Below are positions 1 through 10,719 of a DNA stretch of 64,000 bases, piece by piece (within the stretch, counting starts at the first letter, position 1; each line of letters begins with the position of its first letter). Origin of the DNA: Bactericera cockerelli (Eukaryota; Arthropoda; Insecta; Hemiptera; Triozidae); the NCBI GenBank assembly GCA_024516035.1, contig CM044966.1, positions 1,976,808 through 2,040,807 of the forward strand, read 5' to 3'. The notes beneath the pieces were generated by a model. That model did not search any database. It had not been told where the DNA came from and saw nothing but the letters and a program-made list of their open reading frames with translations. The position numbers were made by a program, and so were the translations under genes.

Positions 1-24
1 TAAACTCAATTTAAAAATCCTCAA

Positions 25-290
25 GCCAGCGTCGATGGCATGTTGAATACACCGGTTCCCTTCAGAACACCGAAGTTAAGCGACAACCAGCGAGATTAAG
101 ACTTGGATGGGTGACCATTCAAATTCTAATTCTCGTGACGCTGGCTTTTCCCGGCCCCACTCAGGCTGGGTGAGGTCAATGTGAGTAGCAGGTTTGTGAG
201 TTTCCTGCGAATGGAGGGTAAAACCCCCGTCGTGATATGACCATGGCAGTTGAAAGCGACGTTAAACCCCACTTAAAAAAAAAAAAAAAA
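25..290 (+). repeat. 5S rRNA-derived SINE, copy 1
   Basis: The first ~120 bases match the layout of an insect 5S rRNA gene: GCCAGCGTCGATGGC start, a GAAGTTAAGCGAC internal block and an ACTTGGATGGGTGACC block, which correspond to the internal promoter of 5S genes. A non-5S body with GGCTGGGTGAGG and GGAGGGTAAAACCCCC follows, then a poly-A tail. An A-rich duplication ending ATCCTCA lies on both sides (13..23 and 286..296), showing retroposition. It is not a functional 5S gene because the 3' part of the 5S stem is replaced by the SINE body. Confidence 0.85.
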
Positions 291-296
291 TCCTCA

Positions 297-1560
297 TGAG
301 GTATGTATTATTCAGAATAATCAAGTAGTACCTGAAGAGCAAGTACCAGAGTTGTTTGCTCAACATTTCAGTTCAGTGTACAACAGTAGTGATGTTTCCC
401 TTTGAGCAACATATTCATGGTAGTGATGTGCCACATTTGAGTCCTCCTGTATTATCAGTGGCGGATGTTGTGAATGCGGCCAAGAGTTTGAAATCTTCAG
501 CAGTTTCTGGTTCAGATAACTTTCCAGCATTTACCTTAAAAGGCTGCATTATCATACTTGCCCCTGTTTTTTTTTTTTTTTAATATTTTTAATTTATGTC
601 TGTCATCTGTTAGATTTTCGACTGCTTGGAAAACTTCGGAGGTGGTTCCTGTACCCAATTCTTATGTAACTGATGTTAAAAATTATAGACCGGTGTCCCT
701 ACTCTGTAATTTTTTAAAAAAATATGTGAAAAATGTTTAATAATATTTCTTTCCAAGTTACAAATCTCATGAGTTTTAATCAGCATGGGTTTATGAGGGG
801 AAGATCGACTAGTACTAATTTGGTATCGTTTTTACAGGCTACAGAAGTTCTTATTCAAGGTCAAGTTGACACTGCATATTTTGATCTAAGTAAGGCTTTT
901 GATCTAGTTCCTTACAGATTACTGTTGAAAAAGTTAGAAAAATTTGGTTTGTCACTATTATTTTATAACATTTTTTGAAAATTATTTTAGCAATCGCTGT
1001 TTTCGGGTAAAAATTGGTAATTACTACTCAGATGGTTATTTGATCCCCTCGGGTGTCCCCTAAGAGTTCAACTTGGGGCCGCTCCTGTTTATTATATTCT
1101 TCAATGACATCTCAGAAGTAATACTGAGTCGTGCTGACATATTCGCCGATAATTTAAAAATTAGTAAAGCAATCCAATATAATGATGAAGCAATACAGTT
1201 ACAAGAAGATGTTAATTCTATTCTGGAATGGTGCTCACACATGGTATGAAATGTAACAGAAAAGAGCGTTGTTTTGTCATGTACTCGTAAAGAGAGATAC
1301 ATTTTTATAATTACAATGTCAATGGAACTGTCATACCCAGAAAACACGTGCATAAAGATTTAGGTGTCTTCTATGACTGAAATCTAAAATTTGACTTTCA
1401 TGTAGAAAAAATACTTAGTGCCAGTAAGAAAAGTTCGGACTTGATATACTGGGTGTCTAAAGAGTTTCAGAATTCTCTTAATTTTATGGTACTATTTTGT
1501 CCTTTCGGACGTACCAAATTAGAATACTGCTCTGAAGTATCGATTGCCAGTTGGAACACT
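297..1560 (+). pseudogene. Decayed LINE reverse transcriptase (Jockey/CR1-like)
   Basis: Reverse-transcriptase motifs appear in order but in shifting frames: NYRPVSLLCN (about 690-715), QHGF, FDLSKAFDLVP (about 880-910), a GVP box followed by LGPLLFIIF (about 1050-1100), an FADN remnant of the catalytic FADD (about 1143) and RTKLEYCSEV (about 1510-1540). Multiple frameshifts and a stop after GVP make it inactive. The 5S-derived SINE at 25..290 sits at its left edge. It may be the same family as the endonuclease fragment at 45757..46280, but the two do not overlap so this cannot be tested here. Confidence 0.8.
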
Positions 1561-1602
1561 GCAATTGAACTCAGGATCTCTGGACAACGGGCAGTAGCCA
1601 CC

Positions 1603-1640
1603 GTTAAGCCAGCCTCTGAGGCGTAACGGTTGTGACTCAA
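1603..1640 (+). repeat. Head fragment of tRNA-like SINE
   Basis: The block CCAGCCTCTGAGGCGTAACGG matches the head of the SINE at 17596..17850. Only the head is present, after which the sequence becomes A-rich. About 240 bases of AT-rich sequence up to 1850 show nothing recognisable. Confidence 0.4.
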
Positions 1641-1850
1641 AATTAAAATAAATTCAATAAAATAAAAACAAAATTTGAATTTTAAACCAGGCATTGATAA
1701 TTATTTGTTTTTAATGCAGCTTTCGCTGTAAACAATGTGTTGTGCTTAAAACTAAAAATTCAAAGCTGAGGGAGAAACTCGTGATCACTAGTCCAAGTCA
1801 GATCTTACATATCTCCATGTGGGGTACAGTATAAATACCAATTCCCGGTT

Positions 1851-2150
1851 AGTGATGCTCGATTAAATGGTAGTAATCGNNNNNNNNNNNNNNNNNNNNN
1901 NNNNNNNNNNNNNNNNNNNNNNNNNNNNNNNNNNNNNNNNNNNNNNNNNNNNNNNNNNNNNNNNNNNNNNNNNNNNNNNTAATCGATTACCTCGATTTTC
2001 AACTAATCGGAGCATCACTTAAACGCACTATTGATGCTCGATCAATCAGTGCTAATCGATTAATTACAAGTCGATTAGTCACTAATCGATTACCATTATC
2101 GGAATCGTTTCTAATCGAATACCTCGAATTTCAACTAATCGGAGCACGAC
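1851..2150. repeat. TAATCGATTA-rich inverted-repeat element(s) around gap
   Basis: Left end AGTGATGCTCGATTA and right end CTAATCGGAGCATCACT form an imperfect terminal inverted repeat spanning the gap. A second, similar unit (2031..2150) begins TTGATGCTCGATC and ends CTAATCGGAGCACGAC. The interior is repeats of TAATCGATTA. It resembles short hAT-type MITEs, but no clear target duplication is visible. Confidence 0.5.
1880..1979. other. Assembly gap (100 N)
   Basis: Exactly 100 undetermined bases, a typical scaffolding placeholder, so the true size is unknown. It lies inside a palindromic repeat, which explains the failed assembly. Confidence 1.
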
Positions 2151-2156
2151 TATAGC

Positions 2157-2400
2157 CGGCGTCGATGCCGCGTGAATGCACCGTAGCAGAGTGCACTGGT
2201 TCTTGTAGGATCACCGAAATTAAGGAACGCCCAGTGAGGTGGAGACATCGTGATGCTTTAATTCAGGTCCAACCCAGGCTGGGTAAGGTTAATGTGGGTA
2301 GCAGGTTTGTGAATTTCCTGCGAATGGAGGGTTACACCCCTGTCGTGGTATGACAATGCAGTTGAAAGCAACGTTAAACCCAAATCAAATCAATTCAATT
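2157..2400 (+). repeat. Divergent 5S-like SINE
   Basis: Begins CCGGCGTCGATGCCGCG and includes GGATCACCGAAATTAAGG, both recognisable as diverged 5S rRNA blocks. The body has CCAGGCTGGGTAAGG and GGAGGGTTACACCCC, then a CAGTTGAAAGCAACGTTAAACC end. It is an older relative of the copies at 25, 33208 and 45834. Confidence 0.65.
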
Positions 2401-2483
2401 AATTTCAACTCTAACCCAAAAATATGGGTACTCCCTTAAGACTGTTCCTAAGTTCTGAAAACTTTTAAAATAATAAAATGTCC

Positions 2484-2678
2484 TCATGTTTTTTTGTTAT
2501 CTCCGCAAGTCCAATCCAACAGATGATCTAAAAATTTAAATCCAGTAGTGCGAAACTTCCGTCCCGGTTCGGGATCGCCGGGCAAGTGTTTTCTGGGCAC
2601 CTCAGGGCTCCCGCCCGAGACAATCACGAAGAAACAGACCATGCATAAGAGCATGACGTAGTGAATGACATTAACCAT
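2484..2678 (-). CDS. Small secreted peptide, family member 1
   Basis: Encodes 64 residues. Residues 1-20 form a classic signal peptide (MVNVIHYV then a Leu/Cys/Val/Phe hydrophobic core) followed by SGGS, a likely cleavage site. The mature part is about 40 residues, basic and Pro/Gly-containing, with a single Cys. The start is chosen because this Met and the ten bases upstream are conserved in every family member, and because a T-rich tract plus CAG acceptor (AG at 2690-2691) immediately precedes the exon; longer readings would run into the intron. The last codons overlap a block resembling the upstream region of another unit, so the C-terminus was probably remodelled by recombination. Function unknown; secretion is inferred from the signal peptide only. 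Confidence 0.6.
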   Translation of the reverse strand: MVNVIHYVMLLCMVCFFVIVSGGSPEVPRKHLPGDPEPGRKFRTTGFKFLDHLLDWTCGDNKKT

Positions 2679-3115
2679 GTTGAACTGGCCTGAAAAAAAA
2701 GGAGAAAAAAATTGACCGCAAAAAAGCATTTGATAATGTTCATAATGAGAAATTGATTTTTTCACATTGGAATTCATTTTATTTATTTAATTATTAACAC
2801 CATATTATGAAACAGCCCAGATAGCACTTGACTGCTGATGAATACGCTGGTAATTCTCACTAGAGGGCGAGTTCAGGGCAAAAAGTATTGGATCAAACCT
2901 GTTTTGAATATGATTATTCTAATGCTGTTTAATAATTTGGACTCCAATAATAATATAGTAAGCAAAATTTGCATGCTTTTTAGAGTATGGATCTCCCTTA
3001 CAAATGCTTATTTTATGATGGTGTGTATCAAAATATATTGATATTCAGACCTTGGTTGGAGTCATATTGTTTTTCTAGCCTTGAATTTACTGAATAAAAT
3101 TCCATTTTCGCTTAC

Positions 3116-3200
3116 CTCTTTTGGGAGAACTTGAAGAATTCTATAGGACTACCGCAGGGTTCTTCTTTTGGTCCACAAGTAGGTACTCCAGGTTGTACAA
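3116..3200 (-). other. Candidate 5' noncoding exon with splice donor (member 1)
   Basis: On the minus strand a block reading TCAAGTTCTCCCAAAAGAG is followed directly by GTAAGCG, a strong 5' splice site (3111..3115). It faces the CAG acceptor at about 2690, giving an intron of ~425 bases, shorter than in other units because of an internal deletion. The upstream edge of the exon is not determined. Confidence 0.45.
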
Positions 3201-3939
3201 CGAGAATCAATAATAATTTTCAACTTGATCAACTTTTCAAATAATAAAATGTCCTTATGTATTGTGTTTCAGGAGTGGCAACACCAATACTGCAATTTAT
3301 CAAATAAATATTTGCATTATCTCACAAAGGCCGATGTAAAACTCCTGGATTCTAAAAACAAGAAGCCTTTTGCATTATAGATATAACATTGACACTTCTA
3401 CAGATAACATGAGAATGATTTCCTTTGTCTTAATATTGTACATCGTTGATAAGAGGCCAAGTAGGTAACTGTAAGAGTGTTATTAAAAAAAACCAGATTA
3501 GTAGAGGATTGACTATAATTGTACATCATAATAAATCAGTATGTATTCTTTATTAAACATATATAAAAATTTCCAGAAATAAAGGTGAAAATAAATTTGT
3601 ATGCTTTAAATGTGGTGAATATGGTTACATATTTTTTAGTTCATATTAGAAAATCAAATCATATTATTATTTTAGACCTTTAAAAACATCCTCAAACTCG
3701 CCTATAGGTTACCTTCCACTAATAATCCAAAAGAAAGATAGGCCTATTGTCTCCATCACTTGTCAATGATAAATAAATAAAAATCCAAATTTTCTTCGGA
3801 TCATCTAAATTCATACAATGACGGGGCATTGGCGAGAATTACAACAAAATTCTATTCGCTAAAATTTCAACAAAAAAAAAGACCTAATAAATCTCTAATT
3901 CGGTCAGTAATAAATAATAAACTTTTTTCAAAACATTTT

Positions 3940-4490
3940 CGCTTACCTGTTTTGGGAGAACTTGAAGTTGTACAACGAGAATCAATAATTTTCAACTTGA
4001 TCAACTTTTAAAATAATAAAATGTCCTAAAATGTATTCTGTGTCAGATGTGGCAACGCCAATACAGCAGTTTATCAAATAAATATTTTCATTCTCTCACA
4101 AAGGCCAATGTAAACATCTTAGATTCTTAAAACAAGAAGCCTTTTGCAATATTGTGTAAATATTTACACTTCTACAGATAACATGAAAATGATTTCCTTT
4201 GTCTTGATATTATCACAGAATGTACAGCGTTGGTACATTAAAGAGGCCAAGTAGGTAAAGGTAGCAGTGTTGACAAAAAGATTAAGATTAGTAGAGGATC
4301 GACTATCCAGTTCCATTGTATGTTATAATAAATTAGTAAATGGTTACTTTATTAAACATAGAAACAAACATTTTAGTAATAAGGGTGAAAATAAATTTGT
4401 AAGCTTTTAATGTGGTATGTATGATCACATAATGAATATTGCCCAGCAATTTTTTTTTTTAGTTCATATTACATAATCAAATTGTATAAT
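3940..4490 (-). repeat. Unit copy lacking the peptide exon
   Basis: A second exon-1 block with a GTAAGCG donor lies at about 3946, but its middle is missing and the 3' side jumps directly into the previous unit at ~3720, so the whole peptide exon is deleted. The upstream block continues to 4490, where a LINE tail interrupts it. Confidence 0.6.
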
Positions 4491-4491
4491 A

Positions 4492-4601
4492 AGGGTTGGG
4501 TGGAAGAGATTGCCATAGGCAATAGCCCCGCCCTTTAGTTAGGACATATGTTTTTATATATTTTCCATTCTTAGACTGGAATGGAAAATATATAAAAACA
4601 T
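4492..4601 (+). repeat. LINE 3' tail plus perfect 23-bp hairpin
   Basis: AAGGGTTGGGTGGAAGAGATTGCC matches the start of the tail at 59571, and resembles the 3' ends at 15268 and 62348. It is followed by a perfect inverted repeat: arms 4548..4570 and 4579..4601 with the 8-base loop TTAGACTG. Confidence 0.6.
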
Positions 4602-5294
4602 GGAAATTTTGCATCTCGAAAAATTTGCTCCGCAATAGTTTATTCTTTAAAGTGTAATAAATAGATTTAATAGTGCAAATTTATAACCAATTTAAAGAGC
4701 TAATCGTCTGCTTTAGTAATATCTAGTTTATTGTTCTAAATATTTTGATGTAAAACAGTTATTGATGAAATAAATAAAAACATCTAGTTTCCTTCTAATA
4801 ATTGATAGTATACAAAAACATTGTTTATTGAAATTCTTTTTACAAGTGAAAATGATACATAACCTGGAGCAATTTATAACCATATTATAGACATTTTTCT
4901 CTTCTTTAATAAAATTGACTTAATTTCTTTAATTTTTTTTGAAACATAAGAGTAATTAATAATAATCCCAAGTTCCATCTTTCATACATTATGTGTTGTT
5001 GATTCGTTGCTAAGAACTTTTCTGTAACCAAGTAAACGCCGAAAATTTTTCTAAATTTTCATTTGTGTGTTATTTACCCGTTGCTAAGGGAAATTTGCAA
5101 CCGGGTTAATTATAAGAACAACACTTTCTTGAACATTTTGTTTTATTTAAATTTTAATTAGTTTTACATTTTTATAATGAAGTGAAAACACTTGGGGACA
5201 TTATTTGATCTTTAAGAGGAATTTAATTTAATTAAGACATTAATATTTCGTGTTTTTTTTTTAACAATAAAAAGATTTACTTTTTCTTTTCAAA
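4602..5294 (+). other. AT-rich noncoding stretch, probably LINE 5' region
   Basis: No ORF or known repeat was recognised. Its right part probably includes the 5' untranslated region of the LINE whose ORF1 starts at 5295; where that element begins cannot be seen. Confidence 0.35.
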
Positions 5295-6155
5295 ATGGAT
5301 TCCAAAATAGATCTACTTATGTCCACACTGAATAATTTGGAAGTTCAATTTACTTCTCTCAAAAATTCTACTACTAATTCAGCTGATGCCACGGATCCTA
5401 TTACTGTGTTTGAGAGTTTATTTCTCTCCTTCAAAGCTCTTGTTATGTGCGAGCTCTCCTCCATCAAGGAGCACATGAAACATCAGGACGAGAAGCTGAA
5501 TAATATGGAGCAATATTCAAGGAGAAACTGTCTGCTGATTCATGGAGTTACTGAAGATGGATTTCAAACGGAAAATGCTTGTGTGAATGAAGTTGTTGCC
5601 ATATTCCATCAGAAGATGAAAGTGGATGTACAGGCTTCACACATAGACCGCGCCCACCGTATTGGACCACAGAAGCGAGACGGAAAGAGTCGACCCATCA
5701 TTGTCAAATTTGTGTCCTATTATCACCGAAGACTTGCGTTCTCTAATAAAAAATTACTGAAAGGCTCTGGTGTACACATAACTGAGTCACTAACTAAAGC
5801 CAACTTCCAGCTTTTACTAGAAGCAAAGGCAATTTACTCGGCGAGTAATGTGTGGACTCTAGATGGAAGGGTCATGATAAATGATGGCGATAAGAAATAT
5901 GTCGTAAGCAGTATGGATCAGCTTAGGGACATGAGTGTAAAAACATTGACTCACCCCTCCCCTCCGTCTTCTCCCTATGTTGCCACTCCTACCAACCTTC
6001 CTGCTCCCTCCTCACCCAGCATTATTCCTACTTCCAGTTTTCCCAATACATCAAAAGCTTATAACACCAGAGCCGCCTCCACTAATAAAACCAACATTCC
6101 TAAACCTAAACCAGCATTCCTAAAGAAAAGAAAAAGCAAGAATTTCAAAAAATGA
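5295..6155 (+). CDS. CR1-group LINE ORF1 protein
   Basis: Intact 286-residue ORF. Residues 1-75 are Leu-rich and may form a coiled coil. Residues 76-210 carry the LINE ORF1 signature RRNCLLIHGV (76-85), DRAHRIG (118-124), RPIIVKF (133-139) and ESLT (164-167), an RRM-like plus C-terminal nucleic-acid binding layout. Residues 215-286 are Pro/Ser-rich with a strongly basic end. Proteins of this type coat the element RNA and act as chaperones during reverse transcription. It lies upstream of the element's ORF2 (from 7308) on the same strand. Clade assignment to the CR1 group rests on the RWN-type C-terminus of ORF2 and is tentative. Confidence 0.8.
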   Translation: MDSKIDLLMSTLNNLEVQFTSLKNSTTNSADATDPITVFESLFLSFKALVMCELSSIKEHMKHQDEKLNNMEQYSRRNCLLIHGVTEDGFQTENACVNEVVAIFHQKMKVDVQASHIDRAHRIGPQKRDGKSRPIIVKFVSYYHRRLAFSNKKLLKGSGVHITESLTKANFQLLLEAKAIYSASNVWTLDGRVMINDGDKKYVVSSMDQLRDMSVKTLTHPSPPSSPYVATPTNLPAPSSPSIIPTSSFPNTSKAYNTRAASTNKTNIPKPKPAFLKKRKSKNFKK

Positions 6156-6859
6156 AAACTGTTATAACCTTTCTTACTACCTTAATACTTGAGAGATTTT
6201 TTTTTTTTTCTTTTTTTTTATTATTATTATTTTTTTTATTATTATTATTATTGTGTTCATAGGGTCCGGCGGCGGCTGATTAGTTTTTGAGCGGTCAAAG
6301 TTGGAGAACTGAAATTTTGGATGTAGACTGTATTAATGTAATGCGTATTTTGTTTATTTGGGATTTGAGGGACGTACACGGGGTTGGTCCCAGAGGGGTC
6401 AACATACAAATCTTAAATTTTATTTCCCTCTTTTTTTTCCCCTTCTAACCTTGTTGATTTAACTTTTATATCGGAAGTGTTTTGTGGAATATCCGAAAGC
6501 TCTATTATTTAACGAACCGAAATGGCGCCCGCTGCGCTGGGGTTTCGGGTTGACTGTCTCTGGGTCGCTGAGTGATGGGTTTGTTCTGTCTTATTTTTTG
6601 TCTTCTCTGAGGATGTAATACATGATATGATAACATAATAATCAATTATACGGCCCTGGCCATGATCAAGGGTGAAGTTCTAGATTGATGGAATCTTATA
6701 TTTTTTATTTTTATTTAATAACAGTGATTATATCATGTACTGCAACATCAGAGATGATAGAAGGTTGGGGCGGGGCAGCTTCATTGCTTGCCGTTTTAGA
6801 GAGGATCGACCTGAATCTTCAGACTTCGGGTGGCCGTCATTTTGATTCGGTGGACGAAG

Positions 6860-6897
<38 letters not shown>

Positions 6898-7307
6898 CGT
6901 CTTTTCTTCTCCTTCTGATATATTTGATATTGGGGTTGAATCAGTGACAAAGTTAAAAAACAACAAGGTGGTCTTATTTGGGATTTTGTATATGACTCCT
7001 GGGACTTCCCCTGGATATGTCCCTGAAATTTTCAATGGATTTAAAATCGCAATACTTCTTTGAAACCTGCATTACGAATTTTGGTTCTCTGACTTTGATC
7101 GTTCGGAAGTTATTCGGCTGTTGATTGACTTTATGAAAAATCTTTTTTTTTTTTTTTTTTTTTTTTCTTTCTTTTTTTTTCTCTCAAATATTTAAATTCC
7201 TCTGAAAAGGTCTAATTTATTGTTTACTCTTTCCCCCTTCCTTGTCCCCGTATTCCCTCTATTGTTATATTATTCCTCCTCCCCCTTCCTTTTTTTTATA
7301 GCACTGT
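6156..7307 (+). other. Inter-ORF spacer of the CR1-group LINE
   Basis: About 1.15 kb between ORF1 and ORF2, unusually long. It contains several T tracts (around 6197, 6865 and 7142) and no recognisable protein motif. The T tracts could be slippage products or relics of inserted poly-A tails on the other strand; I see no duplication proving an insertion. Confidence 0.5.
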
Positions 7308-8108
7308 ATGATTTCTGATTCTGATATTTTTACTTTTCCAGGCAATGTGTATTCCGATGTTTCATCTGACTCGACTGATTCCGAAGACTCACTGGTTGCT
7401 CCTCCACTTTCCTCAGCATTATTACAACAGTTGACACCTTACTCCTCTTCGTTCAGAGTTTCCCACATAAATGCCCAGTCTGTTATATCTCATCATGCCA
7501 ACCTACTCGCAACATTTGGTAATAGAAGTTTTCATGCCATTCTTGTTTCTGAGACTTTTCTCAAACCTTCATTACCTGATGTTTTGGCTTCTATCCCTGG
7601 CTACACTCTCATAAGAAATGACAGACTGCATTCACGTTGTGGTGGAGTAGGTATTTACCTTCGAGACGGTATAGACTTTTCAGTTCTTGAATGTTCTGAT
7701 GGTAATGCCGCTAAGAAGGTTGAATACCTTTTGGTGGAAGTAAGATTCTGTCATAAAAAGCTTTTGTTGAGTGTAGTTTATAGACCGCCTACTATTGCTT
7801 ATTCTGAGGATCTCGAGACTCTATTGGGTGCTTTCTTGCCTCACTATGAAGATGTTATTGTTATGGGTGATTTTAATTGTGATCTTAATGTTGCTAATCT
7901 GCATTCAAAAAGATTTAAAAATCTAATGAAGTCAGTCAGTTTGTCCATTTTACCTTCAAAACCAACATTTCACTTAGACAATTATGACAGCTTGTTAGAT
8001 CTCACAATTGTAAAATCACCTAATAAAGTCCAATATTATGAGCAGATTTCTGCACCTGGCTTTTCTCACCATGATTTAATTTTCATGGCTTATCAACTTG
8101 GTAATTAA
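7308..8108 (+). pseudogene. CR1-group LINE ORF2, endonuclease segment
   Basis: Apurinic-like endonuclease domain with HINAQ (residues 53-57), the catalytic Glu in SET (82), YRPP (158-161), GDFN (187-190) and the terminal SHHDLIF box (253-259). It would nick the target DNA for target-primed reverse transcription. The reading frame ends just after the SHHD box and continues in another frame from about 8098, so at least one frameshift inactivates this copy. Confidence 0.85.
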
Positions 8109-8631
8109 TATTAAATATTCTTTGAGAAAAATTAGGTTCAGGGATTTCCGTAATATGGACCTTGACAATCTGATTAGTGATGCTGAAAGCACTGAATGGA
8201 GTCTCGTAACTGAATTGAGTGATTCAAATGCTCAAGTTGAATTATTCACCAATATTACTACAAGGCTTCTTGATAAACATGCTCCTTTAAAAAACGCCAA
8301 AGTGAAATATCCTCCTACTCCATGGCTTACTCCTGAAATTTTAAATCTTATGAAACGAAGAGATCGAGCCTACAACAAATTTCGAAGAACTCAATCGGAG
8401 CTTCAACATGCAAAATATAAGCATCTTAGAAATTTATGTAACCGATCTGTTCGTGATGCTAAAGAAATTTATATATCTCAGGGTATAGCATCCTGTGAAA
8501 ATGAAAAATCACTTTGGCAGTTTTTAAGGAGTCTTGGTATAAATGTGAATGATTCAACTAAACGTATTGACCCTCAATTCAGCTTAGATGATCTTAATAA
8601 ACAATTTGTAACGCCACCTGTGAGTTTAGAC
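8098..8631 (+). pseudogene. CR1-group LINE ORF2, linker between endonuclease and RT
   Basis: Continues the protein after the frameshift near 8100 with the typical basic linker, including PWLTPEILNLMKRRDRAYNKF and a conserved SLWQFLRSLG. It is cut after VSLD by the hAT-type MITE at 8632, whose first bases supply an in-frame TAG. Confidence 0.8.
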
Positions 8632-9007
8632 TAGGGTTGCCAGATCATTTCCAGCCCAAAACGGGACAAGAGACCTAAAACTTCCAAAAAAACGGGATTT
8701 TGGATGAAAATACGGGACAAGCCCTTTCGAACACCTGTTCCTGATGTCTGTCTGCATCCTCTCTCTCTCTCTCTCTCTACGAGGAGACTGCATCCTCTCT
8801 CTGTCTCTCTCTCACTCTCCTGTCTGTACTCTGATTTTAGTATGATATACATACCTACTGTATTGTATCAATTTATTATCACCTAAATTACCAGAGGAGA
8901 TGGTGAAACTGGGGAAAATACGGGACACGCGTGTCCCGTACGGGACATTTTGAAAAGTGCCCAAAATACGGGACGTCCCGGGAAATACGGGACGTCTGGC
9001 AACCCTA
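8632..9007. mobile_element. hAT-type MITE (376 bp)
   Basis: Terminal inverted repeats TAGGGTTGCCAGA / TCTGGCAACCCTA, flanked by a perfect 8-bp target duplication GTTTAGAC (8624..8631 and 9008..9015), the hAT signature. The interior is rich in ACGGGAC motifs and has a CT-rich microsatellite (8758-8820); no transposase. Removing the element and one duplication (384 bases, divisible by 3) leaves the LINE frame continuous across the site. Confidence 0.9.
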
Positions 9008-10507
9008 GTTTAGACCCAACACATAAGCTAAATATTATCGATAGCATACTTGCTCAACCTAATCCAACACATCCTGAGTTTTGCTTCCAAGATGTTTCTT
9101 GTGCAGATGTGAGGCAGGCGTTTTTAACTATTAGATCCAATGCAACTGGTACTGATGGTTTATCCATCCGTTTCCTCAAGCTGATTTTAGATTCCATTGT
9201 TTCTCCTTTGACGCATATTATTAATTCCTCACTATCAACAGGCGTATTTCCACAACAATGGAAAATTGGTCGCATTGTTCCTCTGCCCAAGATATCTAAA
9301 CCTAAGGGATTGAACGATTTTCGTCCCATATCACTTTTACCTGTATTTTCCAAAGTCCTTGAGAAAGTTGTACATTTTCAAATCATCAATTATTGTAATT
9401 TTAATAATCTGTTCAATCCCTATCAATCTGGATTTCGGCCGGGTCATAGCACAACTACTGCTCTGATAAAAGTAACTGATGACATCCGTCAGAGTATGGA
9501 TAAAACTCAAGTTACTGTACTACTACTTTCAGACTTTAGTAAAGCTTTTGATTCGGTTGATTTTGAAATTCTTCTTATCAAGCTAAAAAAATATTTCAAC
9601 TTCTCGACTTCTGTTCTCCAATGGTTTTCTACATATCTGAGAAATCGCCAGCAATAATTATGTCTTCAATGGTGATGCTTTTTCTAAAGTTCTGTTTACA
9701 ACAACAGGTGTTCCTCAAGGCAGCATACTAGGTCCGATTTTATTTTCAATGTTTATAAATGACATTGGAAAAATATTCAGACACTGCTCTTTTCATTTGT
9801 ATGCTGATGACTTACAGCTATATATCCATTCTTCGGTTGATAATATCAATAATGCTATTCAAATGTTGAACGATGACCTTCAACAATTACATCATTGGAC
9901 TATGACTCATGGTATTTTACCAAATCCTAAAAAATTTCAATGTATCATAATAGGATCCTCTCCCCTTCTAGATAGGTTATCAAGAATCACAGTCCATCCC
10001 ATCAGTTTCAACTCCACTACTATTCCTTTTTCTGACACAGTTAAAAACTTGGGCCTTCTCTTTGATTCGAATCTTTCATGGAATTCACAAGTTATTAATG
10101 TTGGGAAAAGAGTCTTCAGAAAATTCCATTCTTTAAATCGCATGAAAAAGTTTTTACCTCTAAAGACAAAAAAACTTTTAAGCACGTCTCTCATATTCCC
10201 AACTATAGAGTACGGAGGAATAGTTTTTAGCAATATTAATGGATTAAACATGAATAAACTTCAGACTTACCAAAATGCTTGCATTCGTTATATCTTCGGG
10301 TTAAGGAAATATGACCATGTTTCTAACCTAAGAAGATCGCTGACGTGGTTGACTATTACGAGAAGACTGGAGCATCAGACACTATGTCTTTTGTGGAAAA
10401 TCATGAACGAAGAAACAACACCTTCATACTTACACTCCACATTTCAACCTCTGCAAAGTTTTCATTCACACAATACACGTTCACAACACCTCCTCAACAT
10501 TCCACTT

Positions 10508-10510
<3 letters not shown>
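9008..10510 (+). pseudogene. CR1-group LINE ORF2, reverse transcriptase domain
   Basis: Resumes the frame at SLDPTHK and carries RT blocks in order: NDFRPISLLPVFSKVLEKVV (about 9313-9372), SGFRPGHSTTTAL, LLSDFSKAFDSVDF (catalytic Asp), then after a 1-base frameshift near 9650, [10 protein letters not shown] (about 9710-9740) and the catalytic YADD (about 9800). It then runs to NIPLH, where the Jockey element is inserted. The protein's C-terminal end is found on the far side at 14997. Confidence 0.88.
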
Positions 10511-10538
<28 letters not shown>

Positions 10539-10719
10539 CAATATAAATCCCACTTTGGGCATTTATTGATACATTACAATCTAGATTAAATCTAATAAGC
10601 AATTTATTCTAAAAAGGTTATAGTAAAAAGTAAAATATATGTACATAAACATAAATATTCTTAAGTCTAGTTGAGGTGGTTACATTTTGCGCTGTACCGT
10701 TACGAAGTATAAAAGTAAT

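Noticed and set aside
25..150. Functional 5S rRNA gene
   Set aside because: The internal promoter blocks match 5S rRNA, but the 3' portion is replaced by SINE body, there is a poly-A tail and target duplication, and the same structure recurs at 33208 and 45834.
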